DNA from: Rhodococcus sp. PAMC28707
Lineage (GTDB): Bacteria > Actinomycetota > Actinomycetes > Mycobacteriales > Mycobacteriaceae
Direction: 5' to 3'
Assembly: GCF_004795915.1 (NCBI RefSeq)
Contig: NZ_CP039253.1
Coordinates: 186,001 to 250,000, forward strand
DNA: 64,000 bases
Shown: in pieces, positions 1 through 10,208 of the stretch
Numbering within the stretch: the stretch's first letter is position 1
Layout: each line of letters starts with the position of its first letter
Position numbers and translations under genes: made by a program
The notes under the pieces: model-generated
Databases searched by the model: none
Told to the model about the DNA's origin: nothing
Seen by the model: the letters and a program-made list of their open reading frames with translations, nothing else

Positions 1-796
1 TAGCTGCGATCATCGCCGCGCGCGGAGCGGAGAGACCCGTGAATTGCTCAACCTGCCCGAAAGCCTGATTGAGCAACATCGACAGGCCCGAGACGATGAT
101 GCCGCCGGCCGATTCCACCGCGGTCGCCAACGGCGTCGGCCATGGATCGTAAATTGCGTCGAGAACGATCGGCGCATGTGCAAGGGCCGCCGAGACCGGT
201 GCAGCGCCCTCTGCTGGCACGGTACTGACGACGACGGCCGACGCGGCGGCCGCGTCGGACAGCGATCGGTCGGACATAGCAAGGAACGTCGTCCTCAAGC
301 CCGCCGCTTCGCCGCATGCGAGAGTCTCGCGGGCTCGATCTGCCGATCGTGCGACAACTGTTGCCGATTGCGCCCCCATTTCGGCCAGAGCAACGAGCGC
401 CGGCCTCGATGTTCCGCCGGCTCCGACGACCATGACTGGCCGACCGGCAAGATCAGCGACACCGACCTCACGCAGCGCCCCCTTCACCCCATCGACATCT
501 GTGCAGTCGGCTCGCCATCCGGTCTTGGTGCGCAGCAGGGTGTTCGCCGAGCCAGCGAGAATCGCACGATCGGTTCTCGTCTCGGCGAACTCCAGCGCCG
601 CAACCTTGTTCGGCATCGTCACCGACAGGCCGACCCAGTCCGGACCCAGACAGCCAACGAGCCCCGGTAATTGATCGGCAGAACACTCGATGCGTTCGTA
701 GGTCCAATCGCTCAGACCCAAGGCAAGGTATGCAGCGAGATGCAACTGGGGCGATTTCGAATGTATGACCGGACTACCCAGAACGGCGGCACGCAT
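1..796 (-). CDS. aroE: Shikimate dehydrogenase (3' end cut by the window)
   Basis: Catalyses the NADPH-dependent reduction of 3-dehydroshikimate to shikimate in the cytosolic aromatic amino acid pathway. About 265 codons are present and the frame is still open at base 1, so only a few C-terminal residues are probably missing. Visible motifs are the substrate-binding SKS near residues 13-15, VTMPNK with the catalytic lysine at 64, N85, the catalytic aspartate D100 in CTDVDG, and the nucleotide-binding GAGGTS at 125-130. The ATG lies 5 bases after the mltG stop codon, so it is probably co-transcribed with mltG, ruvX and alaS. The GAGGTSRP variant (usually GAGGTAR) is a minor difference. Confidence 0.95.
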   Translation of the reverse strand, partial: MRAAVLGSPVIHSKSPQLHLAAYLALGLSDWTYERIECSADQLPGLVGCLGPDWVGLSVTMPNKVAALEFAETRTDRAILAGSANTLLRTKTGWRADCTDVDGVKGALREVGVADLAGRPVMVVGAGGTSRPALVALAEMGAQSATVVARSADRARETLACGEAAGLRTTFLAMSDRSLSDAAAASAVVVSTVPAEGAAPVSAALAHAPIVLDAIYDPWPTPLATAVESAGGIIVSGLSMLLNQAFGQVEQFTGLSAPRAAMIAA

Positions 797-801
797 GGGT
801 T

Positions 802-2136
802 CTACCGTCCGCTGTCGAGGAATCCGTCCTCGACCTTTCCGATATTCGCGAGATGCTCGTCGTAGTCGCGCGTGAACAACGTCTCACCTACCTGGTTGAT
901 GGTCACGAAGTACAGCCAATCGCCATCTGCGGGTGCCTCGACCGCTTCCACTGCACCGATACTCGGCGCCGCGATCGGGGTCGCCGGCAGACCCTCCATG
1001 GCATAGGTGTTCCACGGCGTCACCGTCGCTCGGTCCTCGTCGGTCGTGGCGACCTCGGTTGTATCGAGGGAGTAATTCACCGTCGAGTCGAACTCGAGCT
1101 TCTGCGGTGCGGCCAACCGATTGATGATGACGCGCGCCACCTTGCTGAAATCCGGCGGAAGCGATTCACGCTCGACGAGTGACGCTGCCACCAACGTCTG
1201 ATACGGGCTCAGACCCGAGTTGGCGCCTGCGGTCAGGATCCCAGTGTTCTCGTAGGTCGCCGCGCTTTCCTCCACGAGCTGTCGGAGAATGTCACCCGGT
1301 GCTGCGGTCGGATCGAAGTCCCACGTGCCGGCAGCAATGAGGCCTTCCAACTGGCGGTCTCGATCGGGAACAATGCTCACCTCGGCTCGCGCCCATTCGG
1401 GAACACCCAACGCCGTCGGCTCCGCGAGAGCACCTGCGGTGTTGAAGTCGGCGTAGGAAATACACGTCGGTGTGCCTGCACCTGTCGTATCAATGCAACT
1501 TGCTTCCGACAAGAGCGTGTAGATGCCCTTCTTGACAGCATTGGTATTGACGTCGCGTGAGTCGTGAAGTTGACGGCCCTCGGAAATCACGACGTTGCCG
1601 ACCCGAGCGGATGGATCGACGAGTGCTGTCACTGCGTCCTCGGCGGGTACGTGACTCTCGAGAAGGTAGTAGCCGGGCTGCACCGACGACATTGCCGGAT
1701 TGACAACTGCGGCTTCCATGAAGGCACCCGAACTCGCCACGATGCCCTTGTCGGTCGCCTCGACACCGATCTGATCTGCAGTATCACCCGGCTGCACCCG
1801 TAACACCGCCGACGGCCCCGAACTACCTGCCGTGAAATCGTCGGGGGCCACCGGGCCACCGGCAAACCGGTCGTACACGAAGAAACCTCCCACTGCGATC
1901 ACGATCACGAGGATCATCCCCAGCGCCAGCCCGACCTTGCGGCCGCGTCGCTTGCGCTTTCGGGCCGACCGGTCGTGCCGAACCTCCGCTCGTGAACGTC
2001 CCACTTCCTGCGGACCGCCACGAGTCAGAGCGTGATGAAATTCGCTGCCCTCGTCGACCTGATACCCGATCGGATCCGTCAGCGCTTCGTCGTCGTACTC
2101 GTACTTCCCCCGGTCCGTGGACCTTTGGTTGTTCAC
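802..2136 (-). CDS. mltG: Endolytic murein transglycosylase MltG (YceG-like)
   Basis: Inner-membrane lytic transglycosylase that cleaves nascent peptidoglycan glycan strands. The 444 residues comprise a charged cytoplasmic N-terminus of about 65 residues, one membrane helix (about 69-87), an outer LysM-like region, and the C-terminal YceG domain. That domain contains SLVERES near 319-325, whose first glutamate (E322) matches the catalytic residue of the family, followed by an FDSTVNY motif. It starts with GTG, and this start overlaps the ruvX stop as GTGA, which indicates translational coupling. The long charged N-terminus is usual in actinobacteria. Confidence 0.93.
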   Translation of the reverse strand: MNNQRSTDRGKYEYDDEALTDPIGYQVDEGSEFHHALTRGGPQEVGRSRAEVRHDRSARKRKRRGRKVGLALGMILVIVIAVGGFFVYDRFAGGPVAPDDFTAGSSGPSAVLRVQPGDTADQIGVEATDKGIVASSGAFMEAAVVNPAMSSVQPGYYLLESHVPAEDAVTALVDPSARVGNVVISEGRQLHDSRDVNTNAVKKGIYTLLSEASCIDTTGAGTPTCISYADFNTAGALAEPTALGVPEWARAEVSIVPDRDRQLEGLIAAGTWDFDPTAAPGDILRQLVEESAATYENTGILTAGANSGLSPYQTLVAASLVERESLPPDFSKVARVIINRLAAPQKLEFDSTVNYSLDTTEVATTDEDRATVTPWNTYAMEGLPATPIAAPSIGAVEAVEAPADGDWLYFVTINQVGETLFTRDYDEHLANIGKVEDGFLDSGR

Positions 2137-2669
2137 TCGACCTCCGGCGTTGGATCGGTCTCTGCCGATGTCAGTCGCGCGGACCGCTCATCCAGCCACC
2201 CCTGCAGGATTGCGACCGCAGCAGCTTGATCGATGACCGAGCGCTGTGATTTCCCCCGCACACCACTGTCTCGAAGTGCACGCGTCGCAGTTACCGTAGT
2301 CAATCGCTCGTCCGACATCCGAATCGGCACGCCGGGCAGTCGCCGCGACAATATTCGCGCAAACCCCTCAGCTGCCTTGACCGCGGATCCACTTTCCCCT
2401 CGCAGAGTGCGTGGTAGTCCGATGATCACCTCGACCGCCTCGTATTCGGTGACGATCTCGACGACACGCGCGACGTCGGGTGCGTCCGATCCTTTGGGCT
2501 TGGACCGCACGACAGTCTCCACCGGCGTCGCAAGTACGCACCGTGGGTCGCTGACGGCAACTCCGACACGGACACTTCCGACGTCGATTCCAATTCGACG
2601 TCCGAGACCGGGATCGTCCGCGCCTGGACGGTCCGGTAGACCAGGAGGTCGACGAGAAAAATCCGGCAC
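2133..2669 (-). CDS. ruvX: Putative pre-16S rRNA nuclease / Holliday junction resolvase-like YqgF
   Basis: RNase H-fold protein of the YqgF/RuvX family, linked to 16S rRNA 5' end maturation and once proposed as a Holliday junction resolvase. The 178 residues show the first catalytic aspartate in [10 protein letters not shown] (D29), the VGLP-type segment and the conserved DERLTT motif. About 24 N-terminal residues precede the core domain. The GTG start lies 2 bases after the alaS stop, and the 3' end overlaps the mltG start by 4 bases. The alaS-ruvX-mltG-aroE order is a common actinobacterial arrangement. Confidence 0.93.
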   Translation of the reverse strand: MPDFSRRPPGLPDRPGADDPGLGRRIGIDVGSVRVGVAVSDPRCVLATPVETVVRSKPKGSDAPDVARVVEIVTEYEAVEVIIGLPRTLRGESGSAVKAAEGFARILSRRLPGVPIRMSDERLTTVTATRALRDSGVRGKSQRSVIDQAAAVAILQGWLDERSARLTSAETDPTPEVE

Positions 2670-2671
2670 AG

Positions 2672-5341
2672 TCAGGCGCCGACGAGTTCTGCGATCCGGG
2701 CGCGCACAGCGGCCAGTCCATCGGCGATACCGCTTGGATTCGATCCGGATCCCTGTGCAGATTCGGCTTTACCGCCGCCGCGACCACCGATGGCCGGGCC
2801 GAAGCTGGCCACCAGTTCTCCTGCTTTCACACCGGCTTCCTGTGCTGTGGCGTTTGCAGTCACCACGAATGGCACCTTCCCATCGACATCGCCGATAAGG
2901 ACCACGACCGCAGGTTCGGACCCGAGACGCCCGCGAACATCGGCAGCGAGACCGCGGAGATCATTGCCGCCCACGCCATCGGGGGCGCGCGCTATGACTG
3001 CTCGAATGGCTCCCAATCGTTCGGCACCTGCAGCGAGGCCACCTGCCGAAGCGAGGACGGAAGCTGCCTTCACTGCCTCGAGTTCCTTCTCTGCCACTCG
3101 CAGCTTTTCCACCAATGTTTCGATCCGGCCCGGCACTTCCTCGGTCGGAACCTTGAGCGAGGACGCGATCCCAGCGAGCAGGGCACGTTCTTTCGCCAAG
3201 TAGCGATATGAATCCAAGCCGACGAATGCTTCGACTCTACGAACCCCGGAACCCACCGACGACTCACCGAGCAGGGTGACCGGCCCGATCTGCGAAGTAT
3301 GTTGCACGTGCGTTCCGCCGCACAGTTCCATGCTGAACGGTCCACCGATGTCGACGACGCGAACCTCGTCCCCGTAATTTTCACCGAACAGCGCCATCGC
3401 GCCCATGGCCTTTGCGCTGTCGAGGTCGGTAACCAAGGTGTCGACAGCGAGGTCGGCGCCGATCGCGTCGTTCGCGACAGCTTCGATGTCGTGTCGCTGC
3501 GCCTCGGACAGTGGGCCCTGCCAGGAGAAGTCGAACCTCAGGTACCCGGGCTTGTTCAGGGATCCGGCCTGGGTGGCATTGGGTCCGAGCACCTGCCGCA
3601 GCGCCGCGTGCACCATGTGGGTTCCAGAGTGACCCTGCGTTGCGCCCTTACGCCACGACGGGTCCACGTCGACGCGCACGACGTCGCCTTCGGTGATCTG
3701 ACCCGATTGGACAGTGACCTTGTGCGTCCACACCTTTTTGGCGATCTTTTGGACGTCTTCCACGTCAGCGCTGAAACCTGGGCCACTGATCGTTCCGATA
3801 TCGGCGATCTGTCCACCCGATTCCGCATACAACGGGCTGCGATCGAGAATGACCTCGACGGACTCCCCCGCCGTGGCCGTCGGGACGCGAACTCCACCGG
3901 AGATCAGGGCAAGCACATTCGCCTCCGAGGACAACTCCTCGAAGCCGGTGAACTCCGTTGCCCCGAGGTCGACGAAGTCCTTGTAGACGGACAGGTCGGC
4001 GTGAGCATGCTTACGTGAACGTGCGTCTTCCTTCGCGCGCTGACGCTGTTCGGCCATCAGCGACCGGAAACCATCCTCGTCTACGTTCAAACCCGCCTCC
4101 GACGCCATTTCGAGCGTCAGGTCGATCGGGAATCCGTAGGTGTCGTGCAGCGCGAACGCCTCGGCGCCGCCGATTGTCTTCTTTCCTGTCGACTTCACCG
4201 ACTCAGCAGCTGTGTCGAACAGCTTGGAACCGGAAGTGAGGGTCTTGAGGAAGGCCGACTCCTCACCGACCGAAACATTGAGGATGCGATCGAAGCCGGT
4301 GACGAGCTCCGGGTACGACTGAGCCATGGTGTCGCGGACGACGGTGATGAACTCGCCCATTGTCCGGTCCGGCGCACCGAGCAGACGCGCCGAGCGCACA
4401 ATTCTGCGCAACAGACGACGCAGCACGTATCCGCGCCCGTCGTTGCCCGGGTTGACGCCGTCGGAGATGAGCAGCGCGGCGGTGCGCGCGTGGTCTGCGA
4501 TGACACGGAACCGGATGTCGTCCTCGTGGTTCTTGCCGTACGCCCGGCCGCTCAGTTCCTCGGCTTTGGCAATGACCGGTCGAACGAGGTCGGTCTCATA
4601 GACGTTGTCGACGCCCTGAAGCAGGAAGGCCACGCGCTCGACGCCCATGCCGGTGTCGATATTCTGCTTCGGTAGCGGCCCGAGGATCTCGAAATCGTCC
4701 TTGCTGATTCCCTGACCGCGCTCGTTCTGCATGAAGACGAGATTCCAGATCTCGATATAACGATCTTCGTCGGCCTCCGGCCCACCGTCGACACCGTATT
4801 CGGGCCCGCGGTCGTAGTAGATCTCCGAGCACGGACCACACGGACCGGGAATTCCCATCGACCAGTAATTGTCTGCCATCCCACGGCGCTGGATCCGCTC
4901 GTCGGGTATCCCGGCAAGTTCTTTCCACAGCGCAATGGCCTCGTCGTCATCCAGATACACCGTCACCCAGATGCGCTCCGGATCGAATCCGTATCCGCCG
5001 TCGGCCACACTGCCGGTCAGGAGCGTCCAGGCATAGTGGATCGCTTCGCGTTTGAAATAGTCACCGAAGGAGAAGTTGCCGGCCATCTGAAAGAACGTGT
5101 TGTGCCGCGTGGTGATGCCGACGTTCTCGATATCGAGTGTGCGGACACACTTCTGAACACTCGTAGCCGTAGCGAACGGAGGTGTCTGCTGACCCAGGAA
5201 GTAAGGAACGAACTGCACCATTCCTGCATTGACGAATAACAGGTTGGGATCGTCGAGCACCAACGAGGCACTGGCCACCTCGGTGTGGCCTGCCTTTACG
5301 AAGTGGTCGAGGAAACGCCTGCGAATGTCGTGGGTTTGCAC
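2672..5341 (-). CDS. alaS: Alanyl-tRNA synthetase
   Basis: Charges tRNA-Ala in the cytosol. The 889 residues have full family length: class II catalytic core at the N-terminus, the editing domain with a GHSGTH motif and CGGTHVQHT metal-binding motif, a coiled-coil linker, and the glycine-rich C-Ala domain. The start is GTG, giving [14 protein letters not shown], the family's typical N-terminus. The start codon lies inside one arm of a perfect 9-bp inverted repeat, and the leader also holds a 15-bp tandem repeat (both listed separately). No convincing Shine-Dalgarno sequence precedes the start. It is the first gene of the alaS-ruvX-mltG-aroE run. Confidence 0.97.
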   Translation of the reverse strand: MQTHDIRRRFLDHFVKAGHTEVASASLVLDDPNLLFVNAGMVQFVPYFLGQQTPPFATATSVQKCVRTLDIENVGITTRHNTFFQMAGNFSFGDYFKREAIHYAWTLLTGSVADGGYGFDPERIWVTVYLDDDEAIALWKELAGIPDERIQRRGMADNYWSMGIPGPCGPCSEIYYDRGPEYGVDGGPEADEDRYIEIWNLVFMQNERGQGISKDDFEILGPLPKQNIDTGMGVERVAFLLQGVDNVYETDLVRPVIAKAEELSGRAYGKNHEDDIRFRVIADHARTAALLISDGVNPGNDGRGYVLRRLLRRIVRSARLLGAPDRTMGEFITVVRDTMAQSYPELVTGFDRILNVSVGEESAFLKTLTSGSKLFDTAAESVKSTGKKTIGGAEAFALHDTYGFPIDLTLEMASEAGLNVDEDGFRSLMAEQRQRAKEDARSRKHAHADLSVYKDFVDLGATEFTGFEELSSEANVLALISGGVRVPTATAGESVEVILDRSPLYAESGGQIADIGTISGPGFSADVEDVQKIAKKVWTHKVTVQSGQITEGDVVRVDVDPSWRKGATQGHSGTHMVHAALRQVLGPNATQAGSLNKPGYLRFDFSWQGPLSEAQRHDIEAVANDAIGADLAVDTLVTDLDSAKAMGAMALFGENYGDEVRVVDIGGPFSMELCGGTHVQHTSQIGPVTLLGESSVGSGVRRVEAFVGLDSYRYLAKERALLAGIASSLKVPTEEVPGRIETLVEKLRVAEKELEAVKAASVLASAGGLAAGAERLGAIRAVIARAPDGVGGNDLRGLAADVRGRLGSEPAVVVLIGDVDGKVPFVVTANATAQEAGVKAGELVASFGPAIGGRGGGKAESAQGSGSNPSGIADGLAAVRARIAELVGA

Positions 5342-5369
5342 CGGTACAGGTTAACGCGCCACCGGTGCA
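5337..5369 (-). promoter_or_regulatory. Perfect inverted repeat covering the alaS start codon
   Basis: TGCACCGGT at 5337-5345 and ACCGGTGCA at 5361-5369 are perfectly complementary 9-base arms separated by 15 bases. On the alaS (minus) strand the second arm contains the GTG start codon. In RNA the hairpin would hide the start; as DNA it is a dyad at the gene's 5' end. Escherichia coli AlaRS is known to bind a palindrome near its own promoter. A comparable role here is inference. Confidence 0.5.
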
Positions 5370-5401
5370 CCCCGTGTCATCACCACCATTTGCACGTCGA
5401 C

Positions 5402-5446
5402 GGCTTGTATGTGATCGGCTTGTATGTCAATGGCTTGTATGTCAAT
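5402..5446. repeat. 15-bp tandem repeat, three copies, in the alaS leader
   Basis: Units at 5402-5416, 5417-5431 and 5432-5446 follow GGCTTGTATGTCAAT; copies two and three are identical and copy one differs only at its last bases. The array starts inside the last codons of rarA (its stop codon lies in copy three on the minus strand) and extends into the spacer upstream of alaS. It is too short and lacks the spacer structure for a CRISPR. Confidence 0.85.
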
Positions 5447-6860
5447 GGCCACGCACGATGCGGCGTAGCTTGCCTACGCGAGTCGCGATCTCACGCTCCA
5501 CACCGTGATCAGTGGGCGTGTAGTAGTCCACACCCACCAACTCGTCCGGTGGGTACTGTTGCCGGAGAACGCCGCCTGAGTTGCTGTGCGGATACTTGTA
5601 ACCCACCGCACTGCCGAGCGCTTCCGCCCCTTTGTAGTGACCGTCCCGCAGGTGAGAGGGCACCGGTCCGGACTTGCCTGCTGCGACATCGGCCATCGCC
5701 GCACCGAGCGCAGCAATGACGGCACCGGACTTCGGTGCGGTAGCAAGGTGAATAGTGGCCTGCGCCAAAGCCAATCGCGCCTCCGGCATACCGATGAGCT
5801 GCACCGCGGTGGCAGCAGCCATTGCCGTCTGCAACGCAGTGGGATCTGCCATTCCGACATCCTCGCTGGCATGCACGACAAGTCTGCGCGCGATGAATCT
5901 CGGATCTTCTCCTGCTGTGATCATCCGCGCCAGGTAGTGCAGGGCAGCATCGACATCTGATCCCCTGATCGATTTGATGAACGCACTGATGACGTCGTAA
6001 TGCTGGTCGCCGTCGCGGTCGTACCGCACTGCCGCCTTGTCGACACTCGCTTCGACGGTGGCGAGGTCGAGTGTCGGTCCGGCAGCTGCCCCCGCGGCTG
6101 CCTCGAGCGCGGTCAACGCACGACGTGCATCTCCTGCTGCCAACCGAACCAGATGAGCCATCGCATCGGCTTCGATCGAGACAGCTCCGTCCAACCCCCG
6201 CGGATCGTCGGCGGCGCGAGTGAGCAGCAGTTCGATGTCTGCGGAACTCAACGGGTGCAGTTGGAGCACGAGGGAGCGGGACAGCAACGGCGAGACGACA
6301 GAGAAAGACGGATTCTCCGTGGTCGCGGCCACAAGAAGTACGATCCGGTTTTCCACGGCAGCCAGCAGGGCGTCCTGCTGGGTTTTGGAGAACCGATGAA
6401 CCTCGTCGATGAACAGGACGGTTTGCTCACCTGCTGTCAACCGGCGGCGAGCCAGATCGATGACTACCCGAACCTCTTTGACGCCTGCCGACAACGCCGA
6501 CAATGCTTCGAACCTGCGACCCGTCGCTCCGGAGATGAGCGAGGCCAACGTGGTCTTGCCGGTGCCGGGTGGGCCGTACAACATTACCGAAGATGCCCCT
6601 GAACCTTCGACAAGACGTCGTAACGGGGCACCCGGCGCGAGGAGATGCCCTTGCCCGACGACCTCGTCCAGATTCTTGGGGCGCATCCGCACAGCCAACG
6701 GAGCGTCCGGTCGGGCGTAGGGCCGGCTCGGACCCGGCGCTTCGCCTGCGTCGATGCTCGCCGGATCTCGCTCACCGGGGTCGGGTTCAGCGGCATCGAA
6801 GGTCTCGAACAGACCGCTTTCTTCTCCCTCGTCGAATCCAGCTCCGAAACCGATGCTCAC
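5442..6860 (-). CDS. rarA: Replication-associated recombination protein A (RarA/MgsA AAA+ ATPase)
   Basis: AAA+ ATPase related to clamp loaders that acts at stalled replication forks. Of 472 residues the first 45 or so are an acidic extension. [10 protein letters not shown] at 61-70 opens the AAA+ core, Walker A is GPPGTGKT at 96-103, and Walker B is FIDEVHRF. The C-terminus has the RarA tetramerization segment ([14 protein letters not shown]). The start is GTG. The stop codon falls in the tandem repeat upstream of alaS. It lies 31 bases downstream of the kinase-like gene on the same strand. Confidence 0.95.
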   Translation of the reverse strand: MSIGFGAGFDEGEESGLFETFDAAEPDPGERDPASIDAGEAPGPSRPYARPDAPLAVRMRPKNLDEVVGQGHLLAPGAPLRRLVEGSGASSVMLYGPPGTGKTTLASLISGATGRRFEALSALSAGVKEVRVVIDLARRRLTAGEQTVLFIDEVHRFSKTQQDALLAAVENRIVLLVAATTENPSFSVVSPLLSRSLVLQLHPLSSADIELLLTRAADDPRGLDGAVSIEADAMAHLVRLAAGDARRALTALEAAAGAAAGPTLDLATVEASVDKAAVRYDRDGDQHYDVISAFIKSIRGSDVDAALHYLARMITAGEDPRFIARRLVVHASEDVGMADPTALQTAMAAATAVQLIGMPEARLALAQATIHLATAPKSGAVIAALGAAMADVAAGKSGPVPSHLRDGHYKGAEALGSAVGYKYPHSNSGGVLRQQYPPDELVGVDYYTPTDHGVEREIATRVGKLRRIVRGH

Positions 6861-6891
6861 CAGTCGAACGCTACAGAACTGCGGGCGAGGT

Positions 6892-8061
6892 TCAGCGGTC
6901 CCACTTCGACCTCAGAGACGCCAGAACTCTCTCGGCGAAATCGGCAACATCGTGGTCACCGGTACGTTGCGCCTGTTCGAAGAGGATTCGCCAACGCGAT
7001 ATGAGTGCCTCGGACCGTGGAACGGAGAGGTGATGGCGGCGTGCGGCGGCGATCCGGGTGTGGTCGTCGGGGAGAAACCAGTAAGTCGACATCCAGACCC
7101 AGATGAGCTGAGCATCGAGAATTTTCGATGCAAGAACACGGTCGTCGGCCAGCTGCGGCCAAATTCCGACAACCTCGGCTCGCCATGCGTCGACCATGGC
7201 TTGTGCAAGCTCTGCCGAGAGGTCGAAATGGCACAAACATCCTGGAGAGGACGCCAACGCATACGTGATGTCGAGGGTGGCGTCTCGAAAGCCGCCCCAC
7301 TCGTAATCGAGGAAGCGCACACCCTCCCCGTTGACGATTATGTTGTCCGGGCACAGGTCGGACGGACTGAAGGCACGAAGCGCACCGTGCGCGAACAACC
7401 GCCCGCTTCGCTCCACCCGGTCCAGGACCCGCTGAGGAGTGTCCGTCATGCCGAGTTCTTCGGCGAGCATCCTCGGCACGGCCACAAGCGCTTTCGGTAT
7501 TTGCTCCGAAATACCATCAGCCGAATGCGGCAGCCCCACCCGCCTGAGCAGTGCCGCGAAGTCGTCCTCTCGCCCAGCGGTGGCGGCATGCATACGACCG
7601 AGTGCCTGCGCCATGGCCATCAACGAGTTGGTGACCGATGCCGAGTCGGAATGTTTGAGCAATGCAGTGATCGAACTGGCATCGCCTAGATCACTGAGAA
7701 CAAGCAACCTTGCCCCCAGGTCGTAGGCCAGTAGGGCAGGCCCCGGCCGACTGTCGGTCGCGAGGGCGGTAGTGAATTGATACGACGCCGCCTCGCGGAG
7801 AAAGGCCGACCTACCGCCGACCGTCTCTGCTTCGCTGTGGAGTTCGGTGTCGGTTTCGGTATCTCGAACCTGCTTGATCACCAGGGTTCGAGGCAACTGA
7901 AAACGATTGTCAGAAACTCGAACGCGGAGGACGATTGCCTGTCCACTGCCTCCGAGGTCGACGGGATCGACCAGGGTGACGTGTGCACCGGTACGTCGGG
8001 TGAGCAACTGCTCTGCAGCTGCTACCACCTCTGAGACAGGATCTGCCAATGTTGCGGTCAT
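6892..8061 (-). CDS. Phosphotransferase (APH/choline kinase-like fold) of unknown substrate
   Basis: A 389-residue protein with the layout of aminoglycoside/choline kinase-like phosphotransferases. The visible signature is SPSDLCPDN followed by [11 protein letters not shown], which corresponds to the catalytic loop and the metal-binding aspartate. The usual histidine of the HxDxxxxN catalytic loop is replaced by serine-proline here, so activity cannot be assumed. No transmembrane segment or signal peptide is seen. It lies 31 bases upstream of rarA on the same strand and may share its transcript. The substrate is unknown; antibiotic modification is not implied. Confidence 0.7.
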   Translation of the reverse strand: MTATLADPVSEVVAAAEQLLTRRTGAHVTLVDPVDLGGSGQAIVLRVRVSDNRFQLPRTLVIKQVRDTETDTELHSEAETVGGRSAFLREAASYQFTTALATDSRPGPALLAYDLGARLLVLSDLGDASSITALLKHSDSASVTNSLMAMAQALGRMHAATAGREDDFAALLRRVGLPHSADGISEQIPKALVAVPRMLAEELGMTDTPQRVLDRVERSGRLFAHGALRAFSPSDLCPDNIIVNGEGVRFLDYEWGGFRDATLDITYALASSPGCLCHFDLSAELAQAMVDAWRAEVVGIWPQLADDRVLASKILDAQLIWVWMSTYWFLPDDHTRIAAARRHHLSVPRSEALISRWRILFEQAQRTGDHDVADFAERVLASLRSKWDR

Positions 8062-8392
8062 CGAGTACCAAGGTACCCGGTCTGTATGACAAACTATGGC
8101 GGCTCCGAGGCGTCGAATCGGCTTGTTTCGGACTGACCTGCGGAATCGCCGATACCAATTTCATCACGACAGGCATCGAACCGGATGGACCGGAAAAAAG
8201 GGTATCGACACAGGTGGAACTTCCGGCGGTAGTACCTGAATCTTCGGAAAGAGCGATTCGCTTCGACACGTGCACTGCTCGTCGCCACGTCAGGCTTGAC
8301 ACATCACAGCCGGTGGGGTTCGCTCACCCTGAAATTGCGTCAGTACGCGACGGCGCGTTCATGAATGAACAACGACTCCAGGGGGATATTTC
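8062..8392. other. 331-bp divergent intergenic region
   Basis: Separates the minus-strand kinase-like gene from the plus-strand RDD protein. Short frames here lack recognisable protein or a good ribosome binding site. A TTGACA near 8295 is present about 100 bases before the RDD start but has no convincing -10 partner. The strong AGGGGGA ribosome binding site at the right edge belongs to the RDD gene. Confidence 0.6.
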
Positions 8393-8977
8393 GTGACCAA
8401 CCCGCCCAATGATCCGCACTACGGCGGCGTAGACCCGAATCAGCCGCAGTACCCCCAGAATCCGGGCAACAGCTACCCGCCACCCGGCAACTACCCACCA
8501 CCGCCCGCCTCGGGTAATGCTGGGTACGGCCTCGGTTCTCAGTTGCCAGGAGGCGGCCGGCCAGGAGGCTTGGGAGCGCGGTTCGCCGCTCGCTTCATCG
8601 ACGGCATCATCGTGTCCGTAGTGGCGCTCGTCGTCTATGCGATCTCGCCGGACGGGTTCGTCGGGCAGATCATTCTCGGCCTCGTCACCGCTGTTCTGGG
8701 TTTCGCCTACTTCACGCTTCTAGAGTCGAGCCGTGGGCAAACGCTGGGCAAGCAACTGCTGGGCCTTCGCACCCTCGGCGCTGCAGGCGGCAACCCCACG
8801 CAAGCCGAAGCAGCGAAGCGAAATGCGTTCCTGCTGCTGAACATCGTCCCGGTGCTCGGCGGCTTGCTCGTTTTCGTCGCGTACATCGTCATTGCCGTGA
8901 CGATCAACTCGAGCCCCATCAAGCAGGGCAAGCACGACGAACTCGCCGGCGGCACTCAGGTGATCACGGTCAACTGA
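8393..8977 (+). CDS. RDD-family membrane protein with proline-rich N-terminus
   Basis: A 194-residue membrane protein. Residues 1-60 are rich in proline, asparagine and glycine with NYPPP-type motifs. The rest is an RDD domain beginning at GARFAARFIDGII, with the family arginine and aspartate, and about three hydrophobic segments. The family's function is mostly unknown; transport of small molecules has been suggested for some members. The GTG start has AGGGGGA 7 bases upstream. A strong hairpin terminator follows at 9006. The next gene carries the same type of N-terminus, so the two may interact or share localisation. Confidence 0.88.
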   Translation: MTNPPNDPHYGGVDPNQPQYPQNPGNSYPPPGNYPPPPASGNAGYGLGSQLPGGGRPGGLGARFAARFIDGIIVSVVALVVYAISPDGFVGQIILGLVTAVLGFAYFTLLESSRGQTLGKQLLGLRTLGAAGGNPTQAEAAKRNAFLLLNIVPVLGGLLVFVAYIVIAVTINSSPIKQGKHDELAGGTQVITVN

Positions 8978-9005
8978 GCCGGGCCCGAGTACAGGGGGTA
9001 ACGAT

Positions 9006-9043
9006 AGCGGATCCATCGGAAGAGTCCCGATGGATCCGCTTTT
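9006..9043 (+). terminator. Intrinsic terminator after the RDD gene
   Basis: A perfect 14-bp stem, AGCGGATCCATCGG (9006-9019) with CCGATGGATCCGCT (9027-9040), has a 7-base loop and is followed by TTT. It separates the RDD gene from the next membrane protein gene. Confidence 0.85.
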
Positions 9044-9126
9044 CAGTTCACCGACGGACGGATACGGATGTTCAGCAGACTCGAACGGCGCACAATGACC
9101 TGAAGTCCCTGAATAGGAGAAATACC

Positions 9127-10137
9127 GTGAGCGAGAACCCACCGAACGGCCCGCAGTACGGCAGCACTCCCGACCCCGACCGACCGGACCTGGGGAAGTC
9201 TTCACAGCCAGGGGGCGGCAGCGACACCCCACCCGGCAGCACCCCGCCTGGCAATTACCCACCTCAGGGTGGATATCCGCCCCCCGGGAACTATCCCCCG
9301 CCTGCCGGCAACTACCCACCCGGGAACTATCCCCCGCCTCCCGGCAACTACCCACCGCCTGCCGGCAACTACCCACCGCCTGCCGGCAACTACCCACCCG
9401 GGAACTATCCCCCGCCTCCCGGCAACTACCCACCCGGGAACTATCCCCCGCCGCCCGGAAACTACGGGTCGCACGGGTCCGGATCAGGTGGTGGACTACC
9501 CCCGACGCTCGACATCGGCGGCGCGATTTCCTTCGGCTGGAACAAGTTCAAGAACAACGCAGGTGTGTGGGTCGGAATTGTCTTCATCGCTGCAGTCCTG
9601 CAGTTCGTGGTCAATCTGATCTTCGGCGGATTCGACACTTCCGGGGACTTCTCGTCGAATTTCAATGTTCTGGGAATCATCGGCACACTCGTCGGTGCAG
9701 TTGTGACATACCTGATCCAGGCTGCGATGGTTCGCGGTGCATTGCACGAGGTCGACGGGACCAAGCCCACGATCGGATCGTTCTTCCAGTTCGCCAATGT
9801 GGCAGCGATTATCGTCGCCAGCGTGCTGATCGGGATCATGGCGACGATCGGCTTCGTACTACTGATCATCCCGGGCATCATCGTGGTGTTTTTGACGTGG
9901 TGGACGCTTCAGTTCGTGGTCGACCGCAACGAAGATGCGATCACTGCAATCAAGTCGAGTTTCAGGGCGATTTCGTCGAACGCGGGCCAGTTGTTCCTGC
10001 TTGCGCTCGCACTCGTCGGAATCAACATTCTCGGCGCGATCCCCTGCGGGCTAGGACTACTGGTGACCATTCCGATGACCATCATTGCCTCGACGTATGC
10101 CTACCGCATCGTGACGAGCGGACAACCGGTCGCCTGA
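9127..10137 (+). CDS. Polytopic membrane protein with repetitive NYPP proline-rich N-terminus
   Basis: A 336-residue protein. Residues 1-115 are low complexity with about ten NYPP blocks (NYPPPAG, NYPPG, NYPPPPG). Residues from about 125 onward form four to six hydrophobic helices, including an IIPGIIVVFLTWW segment and a conserved-looking VDRNEDAITAIKSS loop before the last helices. The arrangement resembles the glycerophosphodiesterase membrane-domain or YciC-like integral proteins, but no catalytic domain is present. The GTG start is preceded by AGGAG at good spacing. Function unknown; it may act with the adjacent RDD protein. Confidence 0.85.
   Translation: MSENPPNGPQYGSTPDPDRPDLGKSSQPGGGSDTPPGSTPPGNYPPQGGYPPPGNYPPPAGNYPPGNYPPPPGNYPPPAGNYPPPAGNYPPGNYPPPPGNYPPGNYPPPPGNYGSHGSGSGGGLPPTLDIGGAISFGWNKFKNNAGVWVGIVFIAAVLQFVVNLIFGGFDTSGDFSSNFNVLGIIGTLVGAVVTYLIQAAMVRGALHEVDGTKPTIGSFFQFANVAAIIVASVLIGIMATIGFVLLIIPGIIVVFLTWWTLQFVVDRNEDAITAIKSSFRAISSNAGQLFLLALALVGINILGAIPCGLGLLVTIPMTIIASTYAYRIVTSGQPVA
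9250..9465 (+). repeat. Coding tandem repeats for NYPP motifs
   Basis: Imperfect 12- and 21-base units encode NYPPG and NYPPPPG/NYPPPAG. Two nucleotide versions alternate (AACTATCCCCCGCC and AACTACCCACC), which shows block duplication. The region stays in frame throughout. The antisense frame gives only a repetitive shadow. Confidence 0.9.
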
Positions 10138-10152
10138 GCCTTCGGTCGAACG

Positions 10153-10198
10153 AGTGGAAGGGCCCCGATTCTCGCGAGAGAATTGGGGCCCTTCCACT
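10153..10198. terminator. Bidirectional hairpin between the membrane protein and aspS
   Basis: A 21-bp stem with one G-T pair: arm 10153-10173 begins AGTGGAAGGGCCCC, arm 10178-10198 is its complement, and the loop is GCGA. It sits between converging genes (stops at 10137 and 10209). There is no strong T-run on either side, so it acts as a rho-independent-like terminator or a transcript-end stabiliser. Confidence 0.8.
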
Positions 10199-10208
10199 GT
10201 GATTTCGA

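Noticed and set aside
5402-5446. CRISPR-like repeat
   Set aside because: Three contiguous 15-bp units without spacers are a simple tandem repeat.
9250-9465. CRISPR-like regular repeats
   Set aside because: Repeats are coding, in frame, without unique spacers, and no cas genes are nearby.
9202-9474. Repetitive minus-strand frame (GRRGIVPGWVVA repeats)
   Set aside because: It is the reverse of the coding NYPP repeats and has no independent support.
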